This document shows positions 6,696 to 16,026 of a stretch of 16,373 bases of DNA, one piece after another. Numbering within the stretch: the stretch's first letter is position 1; each line of letters opens with the position of its first letter. The notes under the pieces were generated by a model. That model was not told where the DNA came from. It searched no databases and saw nothing but the letters and a program-made list of their open reading frames with translations. The translations under genes were made by a program, and so were the position numbers. The DNA comes from an uncultured Clostridia bacterium. Lineage in GTDB: Bacteria; Bacillota_A; Clostridia; TANB77; CAG-508. The DNA is taken from contig CALXZF010000022.1 in NCBI GenBank assembly GCA_944393165.1, forward strand, positions 1 to 16,373, read 5' to 3'.

Positions 6696-8495
6696 TTATT
6701 TTATTAATTCTTGGAATTCTTCTGCTGAGATTACTTCTTTTTCTAATAATGCTTGTGCAACTTTATCTAATTTATCTCTGTTTTCTCTAATTAGTTTTTG
6801 TGCTGTTTCATATGCATTATCTAGTAATATTTTTACTTCAGCACCTATTGCATCTCCAAATTTTTCTCCAAGCATTTGTAATTCATATGGATCTTGCTCT
6901 GTGTTTATTGAAATTGGTCCTAATGTTTCGCTCATTCCATATTTTGTTATCATGTCTTTTGCAATTCCTGTTGCAACTTCTATATCATTACTTGCACCTG
7001 TTGAGATGTCATTTAAAACTATTTTCTCTGCTGCTCTTCCTCCCATAAGTGCTACCATTTTTTCTTCCATTTCTGTTTTTGATATATAGTACTTATCTTC
7101 ATTAGATTTATACATTGTATATCCACCAGCTACACCTCTTGGTATAATAGATACTTCTTTTACACCTTTTTGTGTTTCTAGTCTACTGCTTACAATAGCA
7201 TGACCTGCTTCATGATATGCAGTAAGCTTTTTGTCTTTTTCTGATATTACTCTACTTTGTTTTTCAAGTCCAACTGTAACTTTCTTTACCGCATCTTCTA
7301 TATCTTTATTAGTAATTGCTCTATGGCCATTTATTGTTGCAATAATTGCTGCTTCATTTAGTATGTTTGCAAGGTCAGCACCTGTGAATCCAGCTGTGTC
7401 TTCTGCAATACTTTTTAAGTTCACATCATCTGCAAATTTTTTCTCTTTCGCATGAATTTTTAGTATTGCTTCTCTGCCTCTTAAGTCAGGAAGTCCTATT
7501 GTAATTCTTCTATCAAATCTACCTGGGCGAAGTAGTGCTTTGTCAAGCATTTCTGGTCTATTTGTAGCAGCTAAAACTATAATTGTTTCATCTGTATCAA
7601 ATCCGTCCATTTCTACTAGTAATTGGTTAAGTGTTTGATTGTTTTCTGATTCTGCACCACCATTACTATTTCTTCTTGAGCCAATGGCATCGATTTCATC
7701 TATAAATATTATACAAGGCGAGATCTTTTTGGCTTTTTCAAATAGTTTTCTTACTCTCGAAGCTCCAAGACCAGCAAACATTTCTATGAACTCAGAACCA
7801 CTCATTGATATAAATGGAACTTTTGCTTCACCTGCAATAGCTTTTGCTATTAATGTTTTTCCTGTACCTGGTTGTCCACAAAGTAGAACTCCTCTTGGTA
7901 TTTTTGCTCCCATTTGATTAAATCTCTCTGGATTTTTTAAGAAGTCTACAATTTCAATCATTTCATGTTTTTCTTCTTCCAGTCCTGCCACATCATCAAA
8001 AGTCACTTTAGATTTTGTAGTTTCACTATCATATACTTTTCCTTTATCTCCAAGCCCTTGCATTTTGAAGAACATTATTATTAGTACAACCAATAAAATT
8101 GTTGGCAAAAATGAGATTAATGTTGTTGAGATTGATACAAATATATTAGTTGGTTTTTGTTCTAATTCAAACTCATTACCGTCTTCATATTTTTGTTGCA
8201 TAAGTTCTATAAATGCTTGTGTACTTGGAATTATACAAGTTTTTTCTTCTTCTTCATTCTTCAATTTTATTTTAGCTGTTGTACTACCAACTGTCATTTC
8301 AACTTTTTCTACATTGCCATTGTTTACTTCTTCAATAAGCTGTGTATATGCAATTTCTTTTTCATTTGAATCGGAATTTGTAGCTGTTAGAAAATACATA
8401 ATTGCTATTATAGCAATCATTGCAACTACTAGAATTCCAAGTAAAATATATTGCTTGTTTTTGTTTTTTTCGTTATTTTTTTGCTTTTCTTCCAT
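6696..8495 (-). CDS. ftsH: ATP-dependent zinc metalloprotease FtsH
   Basis: A 599-residue membrane-bound AAA+ protease that degrades misfolded membrane proteins and some regulators. Domains in order: a charged cytoplasmic stub, helix 1 (about residues 16-36), a small extracytoplasmic domain (about 45-118), helix 2 (about 123-145), an AAA+ domain (about 165-400) and an M41 peptidase domain. Visible motifs are Walker A GQPGTGKT (207-214), Walker B IIFIDEID (262-269), pore loop MFAGLG (239-244), the arginine-finger region NRPEMLDKALLRPGRFDR (312-329), and zinc ligands HEAGH (428-432) with a third ligand probably Asp504. Walker A has Gln where almost all FtsH have Pro (GPPGTGKT), and the pore loop reads AGLG rather than VGVG. 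Both are mild departures and the enzyme looks intact. AAAGGA lies about nine bases before the ATG. The gene is last of the cysS-DUF1189-ftsH group, 17 bases after DUF1189. A divergent paralogue in a genome with several ftsH genes is possible. Confidence 0.96.
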   Translation of the reverse strand: MEEKQKNNEKNKNKQYILLGILVVAMIAIIAIMYFLTATNSDSNEKEIAYTQLIEEVNNGNVEKVEMTVGSTTAKIKLKNEEEEKTCIIPSTQAFIELMQQKYEDGNEFELEQKPTNIFVSISTTLISFLPTILLVVLIIMFFKMQGLGDKGKVYDSETTKSKVTFDDVAGLEEEKHEMIEIVDFLKNPERFNQMGAKIPRGVLLCGQPGTGKTLIAKAIAGEAKVPFISMSGSEFIEMFAGLGASRVRKLFEKAKKISPCIIFIDEIDAIGSRRNSNGGAESENNQTLNQLLVEMDGFDTDETIIVLAATNRPEMLDKALLRPGRFDRRITIGLPDLRGREAILKIHAKEKKFADDVNLKSIAEDTAGFTGADLANILNEAAIIATINGHRAITNKDIEDAVKKVTVGLEKQSRVISEKDKKLTAYHEAGHAIVSSRLETQKGVKEVSIIPRGVAGGYTMYKSNEDKYYISKTEMEEKMVALMGGRAAEKIVLNDISTGASNDIEVATGIAKDMITKYGMSETLGPISINTEQDPYELQMLGEKFGDAIGAEVKILLDNAYETAQKLIRENRDKLDKVAQALLEKEVISAEEFQELIK

Positions 8496-8512
8496 TTATA
8501 AATTCCTTTCTA

Positions 8513-9589
8513 TTATGCATTATCTCCCTCTGGTTCATGCCCCAGATTATTGTTTTCATTTTCCTCTTTTTTATCTTTTTCCTGCTGTTTCTCTTTTTCT
8601 TTCTTTTCTCTATTTTTTCTTTCTTTTTCTCTTCTTTCTAACTCTTCTCGTTCTTTTTGCTCTTGTTCTTTTCTTTTTAGTTCTTGTTTTACTTTTTCTT
8701 GTTCTTCAATTATTCTATTTAGTTCTATTTGTTTTTTTATAACATCAGATTTAATCATTAATATAGCTGTAATTATATAAATTGATGCAACTGCAGTGTA
8801 CATTATTTGGAAATACTCTATTGTAAAACCAGTAATTCGATTTACAACAAAATAAATCATATTTAATATTAATGGTAATGTTATTGAATATGTTGCAATA
8901 TTATATAGAGCACTATATTTTAATCTTAATCCTGATATTCTAGAAACTATATATGCTAAAATTGCAAGCAAGAATATATCTATTAATATACTTGATACAT
9001 ATATGATAAACATATATATTACTAAAACTCCAAAGAACATTAATAGTACATTAGTTAATGCTTGTCCAGAAAGCATATTTAAAATTTCTGTTTTATCTAT
9101 TTTATTTATATTATACTGCTCTGAAATAGTTTTATACGAATATTCTATTAAATTTACCGAAATTTCATTTTTTATCAATATTCTATCTTTTAAAATTAAT
9201 ATTCCATTTGGGCTAGATTCTATTTTGTCAATGCTTTCTTGAATTTCATCTTCTTCTGTAGCTTTTGTATTAATAATTATTTTTAAATTTATTAAATCAC
9301 TTGAATCTATTTCAGTAACTTCTTCCCCATTATTCATAGAAATATCAAGTTCATAATTTTCATATTTAATTTCTGCTATTTCATCATTTATATATTGTCT
9401 TGCTCGTCCAATCACTTCATTAAATTGAAAAGTGTATGTGAGAGATACAATTATACTGAATATTAGGATAAGTAAAACAATATATAATATTGTTCTACTT
9501 ATCTTTTCAGCAGCCAATTCTTGATATCCGTCAAAATCAAATATACTAGTTTTTATTTTCTTAAAAAACGAAAGTTTTTCTTTCTTCAC
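8513..9589 (-). CDS. DUF1189-family membrane protein with charged coiled-coil tail
   Basis: A 358-residue protein. An N-terminal FFKKIKTSIFDFDGYQELA segment leads into helix 1 (about residues 33-54), an extracytoplasmic domain (about 55-175) and four further helices (about 177-282). This layout and the N-terminal motif fit DUF1189 (PF06691), whose function is not settled. The last 70 residues (about 290-358) are almost entirely Glu, Lys, Arg and Gln, ending ENNNLGHEPEGDNA. They should form a long charged coiled coil on the cytoplasmic side, and such a tail is longer than I would expect for the family. The start is GTG at 9589, preceded by GGAAGGAG with six bases of spacing. It lies 15 bases after the cysS stop and 17 before ftsH, so it is surely co-transcribed with them. 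The position next to ftsH hints at a partner or substrate role but does not prove one. Confidence 0.75.
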   Translation of the reverse strand: MKKEKLSFFKKIKTSIFDFDGYQELAAEKISRTILYIVLLILIFSIIVSLTYTFQFNEVIGRARQYINDEIAEIKYENYELDISMNNGEEVTEIDSSDLINLKIIINTKATEEDEIQESIDKIESSPNGILILKDRILIKNEISVNLIEYSYKTISEQYNINKIDKTEILNMLSGQALTNVLLMFFGVLVIYMFIIYVSSILIDIFLLAILAYIVSRISGLRLKYSALYNIATYSITLPLILNMIYFVVNRITGFTIEYFQIMYTAVASIYIITAILMIKSDVIKKQIELNRIIEEQEKVKQELKRKEQEQKEREELERREKERKNREKKEKEKQQEKDKKEENENNNLGHEPEGDNA

Positions 9590-9604
9590 CGTGTTCTCCT
9601 TCCT

Positions 9605-11005
9605 TTAGCTTCTTTCCACTGTCATTCCTTCTTTAGTATCTTTTACAACATATCCTTTTTCTTTTAATATATCCCTTATTTCATCTGATAAATCCCAATT
9701 TTTTTCTTCTCTTGCTTTTTTTCTTTTTTCTAATAACTCTACAATTTCTTCAGGTAAATCTATTTCTTTATTTTTTTCTAAGTATCTTGCTGAATTTTCT
9801 AAATCTAATGCTAACACTTTATCAAAGTCTAATAAAGTTTCTGCTATTTTTTTTGATTTTACTTCTTTTCTTGCTAATTCCCATACAATGCCCATTGCCA
9901 AAGGAATATTCAAATCATCATTAATCGCTTCTAAAAATTTTTCTTTGCTATTTTTTATATAATCTTCATCTATCTCTTCATTTCCATTAACATGTTTCAA
10001 ATAGCTTTCTCTTAATCTGTTAAGAGCTTTTTGTGATGCTGTGACTCCTTCAAATGTAAAATTCAATTTTGTCCTATAATGTGCTGTATAACAGAAAAAT
10101 TTATACGCTAAAGGCTCTATGCCTTTTTCTTGTAACTGAGATATAGTATATACATTTCCCAGACTTTTAGACATTTTTCCTCCGTCAACTTGCAAGAATT
10201 CAACATGCATCCAAAATCTTGCTGGTATTTTTCCAAAAGCTCCTTTACTCTGTGCTATTTCATTTTCATGATGTGTTGGAATATGGTCGACTCCTCCTGT
10301 ATGAATGTCAAAAACTTCTCCCAAATACTTTCTTGACATTGCAGAACACTCTAAGTGCCAACCAGGATATGAAAGTCCCCATGGGCTATCCCATTTCATT
10401 ATATGTTTTTCCGGAGCCTTAATCCATATTGCAAAATCATATGGATTTCTTTTCTCTGGATCCACATCTACTCTTGCACCAGCCATTTGATCTTCCACAT
10501 TTCTATTAGATAGTACTGGATACTTATCTAATTTTGAAACATCAAAATATATTGCTGTACTAGTTTCATAGCCATATCCATTTTTAACTATCTCTTTTGC
10601 GAATTCTAACATCTCAGGAATATGCTCAGTTGCTTTTGCAATTATCTCTGGTCTTTCTATATTTAAAGCATCCATGTCTTTAAAAAATGCATCTGTATAA
10701 AATTTTGCTATTTCATATGGACTTTTATTTTCTTTTCTAGCAGCTTTTTCCATTTTGTCTTCGCCTTCATCACTGTCAGATTCAAGATGTCCAACATCCG
10801 TTATATTCATTACATGTTTTAAAGTATATCCATTATATTCTAGCATTCTTCTTAAGTTATCCATAAAAATGTATGTTCTAAAATTTCCTATATGAGCATA
10901 ACTATACACTGTTGGCCCACAAGAGTATATCCTGACTTCGTTCCCATTTAATGGAACGAAGTCACTTTTCTGCTTAGTTAGAGTGTTATACAATTTTACT
11001 GTCAT
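9605..11005 (-). CDS. cysS: Cysteinyl-tRNA synthetase
   Basis: A 466-residue class I synthetase that charges tRNA-Cys. The nucleotide-binding motif HIGN is at residues 38-41 and KMSKS at 277-281. The zinc ligands are all present with family spacing: Cys29 (SCGPTVY), Cys220 (HLECSAMS), His245 and Glu249 (THHENE). The C-terminal region ends in the usual anticodon-side segment (EEKNWDLSDEIRDILKEKGY). The start MTVKLYNTLT at 11005 is the usual family N-terminus. The reading frame extends upstream to 11050, but only from a TTG without a ribosome binding site. AAAGGA lies about 12 bases before the chosen ATG, which is a little far; an ATG at 11026 is the alternative. It heads the cysS-DUF1189-ftsH group. 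The gap to the PBP gene upstream is about 107 bases and shows no clear terminator or promoter. Confidence 0.96.
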   Translation of the reverse strand: MTVKLYNTLTKQKSDFVPLNGNEVRIYSCGPTVYSYAHIGNFRTYIFMDNLRRMLEYNGYTLKHVMNITDVGHLESDSDEGEDKMEKAARKENKSPYEIAKFYTDAFFKDMDALNIERPEIIAKATEHIPEMLEFAKEIVKNGYGYETSTAIYFDVSKLDKYPVLSNRNVEDQMAGARVDVDPEKRNPYDFAIWIKAPEKHIMKWDSPWGLSYPGWHLECSAMSRKYLGEVFDIHTGGVDHIPTHHENEIAQSKGAFGKIPARFWMHVEFLQVDGGKMSKSLGNVYTISQLQEKGIEPLAYKFFCYTAHYRTKLNFTFEGVTASQKALNRLRESYLKHVNGNEEIDEDYIKNSKEKFLEAINDDLNIPLAMGIVWELARKEVKSKKIAETLLDFDKVLALDLENSARYLEKNKEIDLPEEIVELLEKRKKAREEKNWDLSDEIRDILKEKGYVVKDTKEGMTVERS

Positions 11006-11112
11006 ACTAAAACCAAATCCTTTCATATTATGAAAAAATATTCTATTCAAATATATTTTGAGTATTTTTAATGAACTTTAATTTTTGATAGCCCATGGTT
11101 CTATATTTTTAT

Positions 11113-13788
11113 CTAAACAACCGTATTTGTATTGGTAATCTCATTAGTTGCAGGTGGCTCAATTGTGTTATTTCCACCACTCTCTCCTGGATTTTCAGGA
11201 GTCGTCGGTTCTTCTGGTTCAGTTTCTACTATATCATTTACTGTTATAGTAATTGTTTCTCCTTTTTTTAGCAATGTTCCTGGTTCTACACTTTGACTTA
11301 AAACTATTCCGTCAGCTTTAGTAGAATCACTTTCATATACAACTTGTATTTTAAATCCTGACAAAGCACTTCTTGCTTGCTCTTCGGTTTTTCCTACCAC
11401 ATTTTGAACATTTGCAGTCATATTTGCTTCTGTGTGTAAATCACAAGTTTCTGTTATTTCTTTATACTTGTTTCCAACACTTGTATCCCAGCTTACATTA
11501 ATTTCTTTTTCTGGAGTAGATAAATATGCTTTCTTCTTTGTTTCTGGACAATATTCAGTAGCAAGTTTTCCTGATTCTGTACATACATCTACTACTTTGT
11601 GTCCGTCACATTTGCCAGGTACTGTTCCTGATACAAATTCTTCTGTATATGTTCTAGTACATTCATCTGTTGCTGCTCTTCCTGAATCCATACATATTTT
11701 AGCAGTAACAATATTATTTGGTTTTTCAAAGCTTGCAGGCTCTAAATCTTCGTGTATATCACTCATTACTGCTGACCATATTGTTTGTGCTGGATTAGAA
11801 GGATAAAATCCTTGTATGCTTTCTGGCTCATCATATCCGAACCAGGTAGCTGCTGCATAATATGGAGTAAAACCACAAAGCCATCTATCCTTGAATGCTG
11901 ATGTTGTACCCGTTTTAGCGGCTACATCCATTCCAGATATAGCACAGCTTTTAGCTGTTCCGTCTGCTCCTGTAACTGGTGATTGTAAAATACTTGATAA
12001 TATATATGCATTACCTTCTGACATTACTCTCTTAGTTTCTTGTTCTGCCTCTAGTATTACATTTCCATTTGCATCTTCCACTTTTGTGTAGAATGTTGGT
12101 TCAATATATTCTCCACCATTTGCTATCATTGCATAACCTGCAGCCATTTGTAATGGTGATGAACCATGAGTCGTTCCTCCTAAAACTAGAGTTACTCCTT
12201 CATCGCTTTCATCAAATTGTGTCATACCTATCTCATGTAAGAAATCAATTGACTTACTAAATCCTACATTAATTAGAATTTTCATATTTACAATGTTTGA
12301 TGAAACTTCAATTCCTTTTCTCACAGTTATCAACCCGTGATATCCAGTAGAGTTTACAAATGAATCTCCTCCAAATTTTGTTGGTGAATCATCATAAACT
12401 GTCGCTGCTGTAACTATATTATTTTCTAATGCTGGCGCTATTGCAGATAAAGGTTTAAATGCAGACCCCTGTTGCAATTGAGACATTGCTCTATTTACAC
12501 CATATGTAGGCGAATCGTCTCCTAATCCTCCTACCAAACCTACAACTTGCCCATTAGAATGGTCAATAATAACCATTGCTGATTGACTGTGTGCATTTTC
12601 TTCTTTACCTTTTTTGGTTGTAGCATCTTTAATATATTTATCTTTTAAATATTCTTCTTCTAGTCTTTCTTGGATATCTGGATCTTCTGTTGTGTAAATT
12701 CTATATCCATTATTATATACTCTTGCTTCTGCAGCTTCTTTGTCTATATCATATTCTTCCATTAAATCTTCTACGACTTGATCGATTGCAGCTTGCTCTA
12801 AGAATGATAAATCAGATGTAGTAGAGAAATCTCCTTGTTCAAAATTTAAACCTTCATCTACTTCTGCTATTGCTTCATCATATTCCTCTTGTGTAATAAA
12901 TGTTTCTCCATTTTGATCTTTTACTTCAAGCATTTTGCCTAGAACTAATTTTGTTTTATTGTTTATAACCTCTGTTTTGTCTTCTTCTCCAAATGGATTA
13001 TAGTAATTTGGTGAATCATTTATTCCAGCCATGAATGCTGCTTCAGCTAAGCTCAAATCCTTCGCAGATTTATTAAAATAATATTTCGCTCCACTCTCTA
13101 CACCACATATTTGTTGTCCTCCAACAAATATTTCATTTAAGTATAGTTCAAGAATTTGACTCTTTGATAACATTTTTTCAACTTTGTATGCACGAGACCA
13201 TTCTCTAATTTTTCTAGCTACACTATCATCATCATCATCCATTAAGTTCTTAACTAACTGCTGAGTAATAGTACTTCCTCCAAAAGATGAATTTCCTCCA
13301 TTAAGAATATATGTAACAATCGCACCTGCGGTTCTTTTTATATCTATTCCACTATGCTCATAAAATCTCTCATCCTCTATTGCCACATATGCCTTTGGAA
13401 TATATTCTCCCATTTCAGATAATGGAATTATTTTTCTGTTTTCTTCTCCTCGTATTTCATGTAGAACTTCTCCATTTGCATCATAAGTAATAGAATTTTG
13501 CATTTTTATTACTAAATCTTCCTCTGTCATATTCCATGTGTCGCCAAAGAAGATTGCTGCAAACACTCCTACTCCAATTAAGAACAACAATATACACATT
13601 ATTATAAATATTTTTATAAACAATCTAAGTTTTGGATGCTTTTTTTGTTTTTTCTGTTTTTTGCCTTTTACCTTTTTAGTAGCATCTAAATCATCAGACT
13701 TTTTTGTGCTTTTCTTACTACTTTTCTTAGTTGGATTTTTTGGTGTATTTAATTTATACATCTTAGTTTTATCATCGTCTTTTGCCAT
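11113..13788 (-). CDS. Class A penicillin-binding protein (PBP1A type) with PASTA domain
   Basis: An 891-residue bifunctional peptidoglycan synthase. A Lys-rich cytoplasmic tail (about residues 1-55) is followed by one membrane anchor (about 56-82). The glycosyltransferase domain (GT51) carries EDERFYEH with catalytic Glu at about 138 and GGSTITQQLVKNL (170-182). The transpeptidase has SAFK (Ser442), SSN (496-498) and KTGT (625-628). A Cys-containing region (about 698-785, six to seven Cys) links to one PASTA domain (about 792-852). The protein ends in a Pro/Thr/Glu/Asn-rich tail. All catalytic motifs are intact. PASTA domains bind cell-wall or muropeptide-like ligands in other proteins. The start is firm: AAAGGAGG lies seven bases before the ATG. 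A TATAAT box at 13843-13848 (minus strand) lies about 55 bases upstream without a convincing -35 box. The gene belongs with mrcA/ponA-type PBPs. Confidence 0.95.
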   Translation of the reverse strand: MAKDDDKTKMYKLNTPKNPTKKSSKKSTKKSDDLDATKKVKGKKQKKQKKHPKLRLFIKIFIIMCILLFLIGVGVFAAIFFGDTWNMTEEDLVIKMQNSITYDANGEVLHEIRGEENRKIIPLSEMGEYIPKAYVAIEDERFYEHSGIDIKRTAGAIVTYILNGGNSSFGGSTITQQLVKNLMDDDDDSVARKIREWSRAYKVEKMLSKSQILELYLNEIFVGGQQICGVESGAKYYFNKSAKDLSLAEAAFMAGINDSPNYYNPFGEEDKTEVINNKTKLVLGKMLEVKDQNGETFITQEEYDEAIAEVDEGLNFEQGDFSTTSDLSFLEQAAIDQVVEDLMEEYDIDKEAAEARVYNNGYRIYTTEDPDIQERLEEEYLKDKYIKDATTKKGKEENAHSQSAMVIIDHSNGQVVGLVGGLGDDSPTYGVNRAMSQLQQGSAFKPLSAIAPALENNIVTAATVYDDSPTKFGGDSFVNSTGYHGLITVRKGIEVSSNIVNMKILINVGFSKSIDFLHEIGMTQFDESDEGVTLVLGGTTHGSSPLQMAAGYAMIANGGEYIEPTFYTKVEDANGNVILEAEQETKRVMSEGNAYILSSILQSPVTGADGTAKSCAISGMDVAAKTGTTSAFKDRWLCGFTPYYAAATWFGYDEPESIQGFYPSNPAQTIWSAVMSDIHEDLEPASFEKPNNIVTAKICMDSGRAATDECTRTYTEEFVSGTVPGKCDGHKVVDVCTESGKLATEYCPETKKKAYLSTPEKEINVSWDTSVGNKYKEITETCDLHTEANMTANVQNVVGKTEEQARSALSGFKIQVVYESDSTKADGIVLSQSVEPGTLLKKGETITITVNDIVETEPEEPTTPENPGESGGNNTIEPPATNEITNTNTVV

Positions 13789-13906
13789 GATAAACCTCCT
13801 TTAACTATTAGTTTATTCATATTACTATATTAAATATACTGCATTATAGAAAATTTATTTTCCTATAATTTAAAAAATTACTTACTTATTATATAATATA
13901 ATAGTA

Positions 13907-13923
13907 AAAAAGGAAAGCTTTTT
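13907..13923 (-). terminator. Weak terminator-like hairpin after the DUF308 gene
   Basis: In the minus-strand transcript AAAAAG (13923-13918) can pair with CTTTTT (13912-13907) and the T run continues slightly. It lies 30 bases after the DUF308 stop. The stem is short and almost all A-U, so transcription may read through into the PBP gene. Confidence 0.25.
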
Positions 13924-13952
13924 CATAAATTTTTAAGAATCAGGCACATACT

Positions 13953-14489
13953 TTAATTCAATTCTTTTATATTTCTCATAAATATAAATCCTTCAATTAA
14001 ATCCATAATAGAATATATTAAAATTATTACTCCTAGTGTAACAACTAATGCCCCTGGGTAAAATGTAACATATAGTCCTCCTATTATCATTAATACCGAA
14101 AGTGTTAGTACAAATGCCCAAATTTTTTCATTTACATTTTTAAGTCTAAAAGAAAGTGTTAATCTTGTAAATCCACTATAGATTATCCAAATACCAATCA
14201 TTATTCTAAATATGTTTTCTATAGTGCTACTATAAACCATAACAACAAGACCTATAATTATTGATATTATTCCCCATGCAATATCATTTGTAAAAAGTGT
14301 TGAATTTCCTTTTGATGCAAAATAATTAATTAATTTAATTACTCCTATAACTATTAAAAATATACCTAAAACAGTTGATATAAACTGCATTGTTGTTGCA
14401 GGATTATATATCATAATAACTCCTATAATTGCTAAAATAAGTGATGTTACTATTGATGTCCAACCAGCTTTTTTCAAAAATTTCTCCAT
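13953..14489 (-). CDS. DUF308 / HdeD-like six-helix membrane protein
   Basis: A 178-residue, almost entirely hydrophobic protein built of three two-helix repeats (about residues 12-57, 70-116 and 122-170). Each has a related core: STVLGIFLIVIGVIKLI, FRIMIGIWIIYSGFTRL and VVTLGVIILIYSIMDLI. This three-fold pattern is that of DUF308, the family of E. coli HdeD, which is linked to acid resistance there; the role in Gram-positive bacteria is unknown. The start at 14489 is supported by AAGGAGG with seven bases of spacing. It lies between clpX and the PBP gene, with gaps of 147 and 164 bases, so it may be a separate unit. No signal peptide or catalytic motif is seen. Confidence 0.8.
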   Translation of the reverse strand: MEKFLKKAGWTSIVTSLILAIIGVIMIYNPATTMQFISTVLGIFLIVIGVIKLINYFASKGNSTLFTNDIAWGIISIIIGLVVMVYSSTIENIFRIMIGIWIIYSGFTRLTLSFRLKNVNEKIWAFVLTLSVLMIIGGLYVTFYPGALVVTLGVIILIYSIMDLIEGFIFMRNIKELN

Positions 14490-14542
14490 TTTTATTCCTC
14501 CTTCTAAAACTATAAAATTAATAGTTCTCTTTTAATACACAA

Positions 14543-14628
14543 AAAGAATTATTACAAAGAATTCTTTGCACGCATAATAGAAAATCCCCTTTTTCTATTT
14601 TCCCCTAGATTCTTTATAACAATTCTTT
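14543..14628. repeat. Hairpin cluster in the clpX-DUF308 gap
   Basis: Outer arms AAAGAATT (14543-14550) and AATTCTTT (14621-14628) are complementary. Inside lie a 14-nt perfect palindrome CAAAGAATTCTTTG (14555-14568) and a stem AATAGAAAA/TTTTCTATT (14576-14584 with 14591-14599) closed by TCCCCT. In the minus-strand transcript these follow the clpX stop by about eight bases. Alternative pairing of AAAGAATT with AATTCTTT followed by TTG could act as a weak terminator. No long T run is present. Confidence 0.45.
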
Positions 14629-14636
14629 GCTTATTT

Positions 14637-15941
14637 TTATGCTGTAGTAGCATTATCTTTAGTAGTTATTCTTTTACTTTTATTTACCTTTTTTGGAGTT
14701 TCCCTATTGTTATTAATTATAATTTTAGGTGGTTCTCCATTGGCAACAGTTTCCTTTGTGATAATGCATTTTTCTATTTTTGGATTAGAAGGTATTTCAA
14801 ACATAATATCTCTCATAATTTCTTCTATTATTGATCTTAATCCTCTAGCTCCAGTTTTTCTTTCAATTGCTTTATCAACAATTAATTCTAATGCTTTGTC
14901 CTCAAATTCTAGTTCTACATTATCCATTTTAAATAGTTTTTGATATTGTTTAACTAAAGCATTTCTTGGTTTTGTTACAATTTCTATTAATGCTTTTTTG
15001 TCAAGTTCTTCCAAAGTTGCAACTATTGGAAGACGACCAACAAACTCAGGAATTAATCCAAATTTTAGAAGGTCTTGTGGTAATAATTGTTCAAAAACCT
15101 TGTATTTATCTATGTCTTTGTTGCTATCAATGGTTGCTCCAAATCCAATAGATTTTTTACCTATTCTATCTTTAACTATTTTCTCTAATCCTTCAAAAGC
15201 TCCTCCACAGATGAATAATATGTTTGAAGTATCAACTTGTAAAAATTCTTGATGTGGATGTTTTCTTCCCCCTTGTGGTGGTACAGAAGCTACTGTTCCT
15301 TCCACTATTTTTAGCAATGCTTGTTGAACACCTTCTCCACTTACATCTCTGGTTATAGAAGGATTTTCTGATTTTCTAGAAATTTTATCTATTTCATCTA
15401 TATAGATTATTCCTTTTTCAGCTTTTTCTATATCATAATCAGCTGCTTGAACTAATTTAAGCAAAATATTTTCTACATCTTCTCCTACATAACCTGCTTC
15501 TGTAAGAGTAGTAGCATCAGCTATTGCAAATGGCACTTTTAAGATTTTAGCAAGCGTTTGTGCAAGTAATGTTTTTCCACATCCAGTAGGACCTAATAAA
15601 AGCACATTACTTTTTTGAAGTTCTACATCATCATCTTGTTCTTTACTATTTATTCTTTTATAGTGGTTATACACTGCAACTGCCAATGTTTTTTTAGCTT
15701 CTTCCTGTCCAATAACATAGCTATCCAATATTTGTTTTATTTCTGCAGGATTAGGTAATTCTGTTTTTTCTGCTAGATTATATGTCATTTCTGTATCTTC
15801 GTATAAATCATCTTCAACTATATTTGAACAGATTTTGACACAATCACTACAAATATACACTCCTGGTCCAGCAATAATTCTGTCAACCTCATCTTGAGAT
15901 TTTCCGCAAAAAGAACATCTAATATTTTTACTATTTGACAT
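14637..15941 (-). CDS. clpX: ClpX, ATP-dependent unfoldase of the ClpXP protease
   Basis: A 434-residue AAA+ protein that unfolds tagged proteins and feeds them to ClpP. The N-terminal zinc finger has four Cys (9, 12, 31, 34). Walker A is GPTGCGKT (117-124), the pore loop GYVGED (150-155), Walker [11 protein letters not shown] (178-187), and the RKH loop is at 226-228. The sensor-2 region [19 protein letters not shown] is near the C-terminus. A basic, low-complexity tail ([21 protein letters not shown]) ends the protein. The start at 15941 ([14 protein letters not shown]) is preferred over an in-frame start at 15962 because AAAGGA lies eight bases before it and the family usually begins there. 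It lies about 85 bases after clpP in the common clpP-clpX order. The gap holds a small ATGCTT/AAGCAT hairpin but no clear terminator, so the two are probably co-transcribed. Confidence 0.97.
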   Translation of the reverse strand: MSNSKNIRCSFCGKSQDEVDRIIAGPGVYICSDCVKICSNIVEDDLYEDTEMTYNLAEKTELPNPAEIKQILDSYVIGQEEAKKTLAVAVYNHYKRINSKEQDDDVELQKSNVLLLGPTGCGKTLLAQTLAKILKVPFAIADATTLTEAGYVGEDVENILLKLVQAADYDIEKAEKGIIYIDEIDKISRKSENPSITRDVSGEGVQQALLKIVEGTVASVPPQGGRKHPHQEFLQVDTSNILFICGGAFEGLEKIVKDRIGKKSIGFGATIDSNKDIDKYKVFEQLLPQDLLKFGLIPEFVGRLPIVATLEELDKKALIEIVTKPRNALVKQYQKLFKMDNVELEFEDKALELIVDKAIERKTGARGLRSIIEEIMRDIMFEIPSNPKIEKCIITKETVANGEPPKIIINNNRETPKKVNKSKRITTKDNATTA

Positions 15942-16026
15942 TTTTATTTCCTTTCTCTTCATTATTTACTAATCTTGTTACAATTTATAGTAACTATGCT
16001 TTTACTTAAGCATTAAAGTTGTCATT

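Noticed and set aside
8065..8742. Plus-strand open frame of 225 codons
   Set aside because: It is antisense to ftsH and the DUF1189 gene, is Phe/Ser/Leu-rich from reading Lys/Glu codons backwards, and lacks a ribosome binding site.
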